From NCBI GenBank assembly GCA_040954595.2, contig CM082581.2:6014001-6078000 (forward strand): DNA of 64,000 bases, written 5' to 3'. The stretch comes from Balanoglossus misakiensis (lineage: Eukaryota > Hemichordata). The position numbers and the translations under genes are program-made. Of this stretch, positions 62,400-64,000 are shown one piece after another. The notes beneath the pieces are model-generated. The model did not search any database and was not told the DNA's origin. It saw only the letters and a list, made by a program, of their open reading frames with translations. Positions within the stretch are counted from its first letter, which is position 1. Each line of letters begins with the position of its first letter.

Positions 62400-64000
62400 C
62401 TAGGTACACTCGACACCGACCGTATTAATATTTGATTGCACAAAAACAGCGAGCCGCCTCCACGTTCACTTTTTATACGAAATGAATCCGAGATCACCCT
62501 GGCACAGATCGGGAGGCGCAGTGTAGGCCTTCTCCTGACCTCAATATCCTTAATTCAATTATTTGGGGGCAGTATCCGCAATTCTTGGCAAATGAAAAAA
62601 ACTCCAGCTCTCGTCCAAAATGGATTACACTCAAAATATAGTCTATATTCATGATATTTTCGATGAACCTGGGTATTTTCTTTCTTCTTTAATATAACAC
62701 TAACTGGGTTGTCGAATCGAATAAACTTTTTCCGCAACCTACGGAACAATGGGATTGTCGTGATGGGAGCTCCGTCGGACGAGATTTTTTTTTCAGTAAA
62801 TGCGTATTTCGACAGTAACATCATGCAACACGACTCGTGTAACCATTTCTGGCCGAATTCTAGTATCTAGTGATGATATTAAAGAACTAAACGTATTTTA
62901 CCAGTTATTCTTTCAATAGACAATAAATATCATGATAACGTCGCTTGCGGCGCGCGGAGGAAGCATGTTTCCTATCCATCGGCACATATTGGACGTCGTC
63001 AGTGAAACACAATCTCAGTCACTTCTGTATAACGAGCTTAATAACAATACCTTTGACTATATCACGACTACATGAATGTAAGTATCACATTGCGAATGTG
63101 TTTTGGACCTTTGTATTTGGGCACGCTTCGGATTGCACATCGCAACATCAAGGGAATGTTCATTTTGTATCACGGAGGGGGGAGGAGGTTCGGCCGGCGA
63201 AGATACCATAATAAGCATTGCAGTTCTTTTGGGTTATTGCCCTTCTTAAGTGATGTGTATTCTCAATAATTAGAAAAAATACATATGTTCAGGGCACGCT
63301 AGGCTGATTTTGATGGAATATTCTTCCCATATTGCAAACAGATTATTTCTGACTGACGCGACAAGAAAGAATAGCGTATAGATTACTTATTCGGAGCTGG
63401 CATTATGTTCGATATCGGTAAACTACACTTAAAAATTAGTTCGTCTGGCCGTTTAAGGTAAATACACTGTAAATCGCATTAGGCTTTTGTACCAGTTTGA
63501 AAGCGGGTAAGATTCTGGCGTTGTGCGCATGGGCAACCTGAGCCAGAGGACAATCAGTGGCGTGTGATTATAGTTCGTATGGCATGATCCCAGCTTTCAT
63601 GGTTGTATATCAGGTCTTTTAAGCCTGGAGAAGTCAATCGATGATCCGATTTGGTTGTAGTCTGCTTTGAATCATTACACTGCGCTTGCTGGTACTAACT
63701 GTATAATCGGTTAATTACAGTCGAGCGTTCCAGACATCAACTGCCAGAGATCCATGCCACTTTCGTGCAGCCGTCTTCATGTTTATTTAAGCTGCACGTA
63801 ATTATCTTGACAAACTGAAAAAAGGTCGACGCGGATCTTTTTAAATTGATGTGAGCGATGACCAGAAACAACTCAATTTTTTCCTTCTTTCCTCGAGGGA
63901 CTTGTTTCAATCACATACATGTAGACCTTGCTAGTTGACGTTGACCATTGACCAGCTCGCATTCTGCACGCATATACTTACCCCAGGCACTATTGTATTT

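Overview
The window is animal (eukaryotic) nuclear DNA, AT-rich, with short phase-consistent exons, GT-AG introns, AATAAA-type poly(A) signals, many microsatellites and long stretches without genes. The gene content (a LYAR orthologue, IGFBP/Kazal/Ig secreted proteins, an intronless aminergic GPCR) points to an invertebrate. The strong excess of the palindrome TACATGTA and the overall texture suggest a marine invertebrate such as a hemichordate or cephalochordate, or possibly a lophotrochozoan. I cannot name the species from sequence alone.

Left part (1-17 kb) is gene-dense. Near the left edge, on the minus strand, lies the first coding exon (signal peptide) of a gene that continues off the window. 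Next come a plus-strand exon for an acidic protein with two membrane segments (3516-4259) and a complete seven-exon LYAR gene (minus, 4845-7610, plus a probable upstream exon at 8756). A head-to-head pair of paralogous secreted IGFBP-Kazal-Ig proteins follows (minus 11489-10001; plus 12622-14436). Tail-to-tail with the second paralogue is a complete four-exon minus-strand gene (16747-14919) with a TATA box, a signal peptide, three N-glycosylation sequons, ten cysteines in the mature part, and a poly(A) signal. I do not recognise its family, and it is the best candidate in the window for something undescribed.

Middle part (17-54 kb) is gene-poor. On the minus strand from about 23 to 35 kb there are scattered ORFs bordered by plausible splice sites, several cysteine-containing, which may be exons of further unknown secreted proteins; these are reported at low confidence. 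This part also holds two long imperfect hairpins of pre-miRNA or foldback-element size (22925-23030, 30861-30960), a 42-bp minisatellite, a near-consensus p53-family site, a TCF/LEF palindrome, and most of the simple repeats.

Right part (54-64 kb) has one clear gene, the intronless aminergic GPCR (minus, 55218-54040), followed by more simple repeats and some GC-richer islands that look like regulatory DNA rather than coding sequence.

All intron/exon models were read by eye from open frames, splice signals and phase; no database search was possible.
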